Below, piece after piece: positions 5,721 through 7,103 of a DNA stretch of 7,103 nucleotides. The DNA lies in the NCBI GenBank assembly GCA_947503395.1, contig CANNDP010000048.1, positions 1 through 7,103 on the forward strand. Direction: 5' to 3'. The notes under the pieces are model-generated. The model did not search any database. It saw only the letters and a program-made list of their open reading frames with translations, and was not told the DNA's origin. This DNA comes from Actinomycetota bacterium (GTDB lineage Bacteria; Actinomycetota; Actinomycetes; Nanopelagicales; Nanopelagicaceae). A program made the position numbers and the translations under genes. How positions within the stretch are numbered: position 1 is the stretch's first letter; each line of letters opens with the position of its first letter.

Positions 5721-5727
5721 GCGTTAA

Positions 5728-5731
5728 CCTC
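5728..5731 (-). promoter_or_regulatory. infA ribosome binding site
   Basis: GAGG is placed 7 bases ahead of the TTG codon at 5720 and supports this unusual start. The match to the consensus is only four bases, so initiation on infA is expected to be modest. Confidence 0.5.
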
Positions 5732-5761
5732 GTTTTGTTTGCTTCGAGCCCTCATTTGGGC

Positions 5762-5785
5762 AGAGGGGGAGTTTATGAGAGGGGG
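5762..5785. repeat. G-rich 8-bp direct repeat in the yeiH-infA gap
   Basis: AGAGGGGG occurs twice (5762-5769 and 5778-5785) with 8 bases between, a 16-bp period, in the 86-base gap that should hold any infA promoter. The spacing could suit a dimeric regulator or a purine-rich element, but no consensus promoter could be placed confidently. A short GCCC/GGGC hairpin lies next to it, without a T-tract. Confidence 0.35.
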
Positions 5786-5806
5786 TTAGAAAAGGGAAAT
5801 TCGCGC

Positions 5807-6775
5807 CTAAAGCCCAACGGAGGTGATGACAGCCAAGGCAAATCCCCCGCAGGCCACCCAGGCAATTAGCCCTAAAACAAGTGGTTTTGCCCCAAGGGCC
5901 TTAATTGATGCCCACTTCACCGAAAGGCCCATTCCTAATAAACCAAGAGATAAGAAGATCTTTGAACTCTCTTTTCCTAGATTAATTGCGCTCTCTGGAA
6001 GTGCGAGGGCATTAACAATTAAGGCGCAGGCAACAAAGCCAAAAACAAATACTGGAGTAGCGCTCTTTAAGGATTTCTTCTCACTTGTTTTATAGGAAAG
6101 CAAGAGAATTAGTGGAATGAGTAGAACAACTCTTGTTAGCTTCACAATCACTGCGCTATCAAGTGCGGCAGGGCCCATAAGTGATGCGGTAGCAATAACT
6201 TGCCCAACATCATGCACAGCAGCGCCAATCCAAGCCCCTGCAGTTGCATCACTTAGCGAGAAGAGATTTGCAAGTGGTGGAATGACAAAAACCGAGAGCG
6301 TGCCACAGAGGGCAACAAGTGCCACAGCATAGGAAACATCTCGCTCTTCACTTTTTCGAGTTGAACTAATCGCAGCGATTGCAGTTGCTCCGCAGATTGC
6401 AAAGCCGCCTGCAATAAGAGTGGAGAAAGATTCACTAGAGCCACTTTTCATAGCCGCATATCTAAGACCTAGAAAGACAGCAGCAACAATGATTACTACT
6501 GCCACTAGTCCCTTTGGGCCAACTTCAATGAACTTATCAATTGAGATCTGAAATCCAAGGAGCACTACCCCAAGGCGCAAACATCTCTTTGCTGCAAAGC
6601 TTGCAGCCTCTCTGCCGCCATCTCCCCAGAGTCCACTATTAACTAAAGCTAATCCAAAGATTAGTGAGATAAAGAGCGGAGAGATTGCGCCCTGTAATTG
6701 ACTTATCCCATATGCCAGAGCAACAAAAATAGAGATAACTGAGAAATACTTTAGATTATTAGTATTTAACTTCAT
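5807..6775 (-). CDS. YeiH/UPF0324 family putative sulfate-exporter-type membrane protein
   Basis: This 322-residue hydrophobic protein belongs to the conserved membrane family annotated as putative sulfate exporters (UPF0324, YeiH-like). Typical blocks are RCLRLGVVLLGFQIS (64-78), IAGGFAICGATAIAAIS (121-137), GAWIGAAVHDVGQVIATA (180-197) and VKLTRVVLLIPL (211-222). About ten membrane segments can be traced, from roughly 9-27 to 298-318, so it should sit in the cytoplasmic membrane. Length is close to the family norm. ATG 6775 overlaps the stop of the upstream dehydrogenase by ATGA, which implies co-translation and a joint role. Transport of sulfate or sulfite is a family inference, not shown by the sequence. 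Confidence 0.9.
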   Translation of the reverse strand: MKLNTNNLKYFSVISIFVALAYGISQLQGAISPLFISLIFGLALVNSGLWGDGGREAASFAAKRCLRLGVVLLGFQISIDKFIEVGPKGLVAVVIIVAAVFLGLRYAAMKSGSSESFSTLIAGGFAICGATAIAAISSTRKSEERDVSYAVALVALCGTLSVFVIPPLANLFSLSDATAGAWIGAAVHDVGQVIATASLMGPAALDSAVIVKLTRVVLLIPLILLLSYKTSEKKSLKSATPVFVFGFVACALIVNALALPESAINLGKESSKIFLSLGLLGMGLSVKWASIKALGAKPLVLGLIAWVACGGFALAVITSVGL

Positions 6776-7103
6776 GAGATGTTCTCAAAGCCGAGCTTTT
6801 GGCTCCAAGAGTTAAGATCGCTAATTACCGCATCAGCAAGGGTTATTTCACCACTTCCTAAGTTATTAGGACTTACTCGCTTGCTTCCCGGAACTCTTCC
6901 CCCGCTGGCGGTAATACTTGCAGCAAGTTCATCAAGCCCTTCTTTAGAGTCTTTGCCAATGCTTGCAGGATTAATGGTTATTACCGTGTGAGAAATTCCC
7001 TGCGCTTTTTTATCATCATCTGGATTAAACATATCTGGAATAGCTCTAGATAAAGATCCTCCGCTAAGACCGGCTGAGAGTGATTCGACCATCAAGCCAA
7101 GTG
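6772..7103 (-). CDS. Ldh2-family (malate/L-lactate/sulfolactate-type) dehydrogenase, C-terminal part
   Basis: Only the last 109 codons are in the window; the frame is open to the right edge. The segment LGLMVESLSAGLSGGSLS matches the conserved helix (...GLxLMVExLxGxLSGA) of the Ldh2 NAD(P)-dependent oxidoreductases. The later GGRVPGSKR corresponds to their C-terminal GxRxPGE/SxR motif. The family oxidises or reduces 2-hydroxy or 2-oxo acids such as malate, lactate, ureidoglycolate and sulfolactate. The catalytic region lies outside the window, so the substrate cannot be told from this part. Its TGA overlaps the ATG of the YeiH-like gene. Met codons near 7092 are internal, not the start, since conserved sequence continues upstream. 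Confidence 0.82.
   Translation of the reverse strand, partial: LGLMVESLSAGLSGGSLSRAIPDMFNPDDDKKAQGISHTVITINPASIGKDSKEGLDELAASITASGGRVPGSKRVSPNNLGSGEITLADAVISDLNSWSQKLGFENIS

Noticed and set aside
5721..5806. Possible infA promoter with CATAAA as -10 and TTTCCC as -35
   Set aside because: Both hexamers match the consensus poorly, so no position can be defended.
5823..6332. Plus-strand open frames opposite the YeiH-like gene
   Set aside because: They lie entirely antisense to a well-recognised membrane protein and resemble no family; low-complexity composition follows from the opposite strand.

Overview
The window carries one co-directional minus-strand gene block that looks like part of an actinobacterial (Actinomycetota) chromosome with AT-leaning codon use. 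The order infA-rpmJ-rpsM-rpsK-rpsD-rpoA-rplQ-truA is the classic actinobacterial arrangement. The RpoA C-terminal tail (LKDSPVGFDP...), the Lys/Ala-rich extensions of S11 and L17, and an IF-1 very close to actinobacterial IF-1 agree with this. The low GC, short spacers and several non-ATG starts fit a streamlined planktonic lineage such as the freshwater acI/Nanopelagicales group. That placement is an inference.

Layout in transcription order (high to low coordinates): the 3' end of an Ldh2-family NAD(P)-dependent dehydrogenase (7103-6772) overlaps by ATGA a YeiH/UPF0324 membrane protein (6775-5807). An 86-bp gap with a G-rich direct repeat follows. Next come infA (5720-5499, TTG start) and rpmJ (5482-5369, GTG start). 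A 138-bp, heavily structured spacer leads to rpsM (5230-4853), rpsK (4853-4422) and rpsD (4404-3778). A 122-bp spacer with two strong hairpins precedes rpoA (3655-2657, GTG start), then rplQ (2645-2196). truA (2161-1313) has a terminator-like hairpin inside its first codons. An ABC-F ATPase starts on the base after the truA stop and runs off the left edge (1312-1).

Nearly everything serves gene expression: initiation (IF-1), ribosome assembly (L36, S13, S11, S4, L17), transcription (RNAP alpha), tRNA anticodon-arm pseudouridylation (TruA) and probably relief of ribosome stalling (ABC-F). The exception is the Ldh2-YeiH pair just upstream of infA, which looks metabolic and may concern alpha-hydroxy acids or organosulfonates.

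No tRNA, rRNA, CRISPR array, insertion sequence or phage gene was seen, and there is no gene-free stretch over 300 bases. I found no clear new defence or mobile system. The most interesting material is cis-regulatory RNA: the possible pseudoknot leader before rpsM, the tetraloop hairpin and perfect hairpin before rpoA, and the hairpin buried in the truA start.
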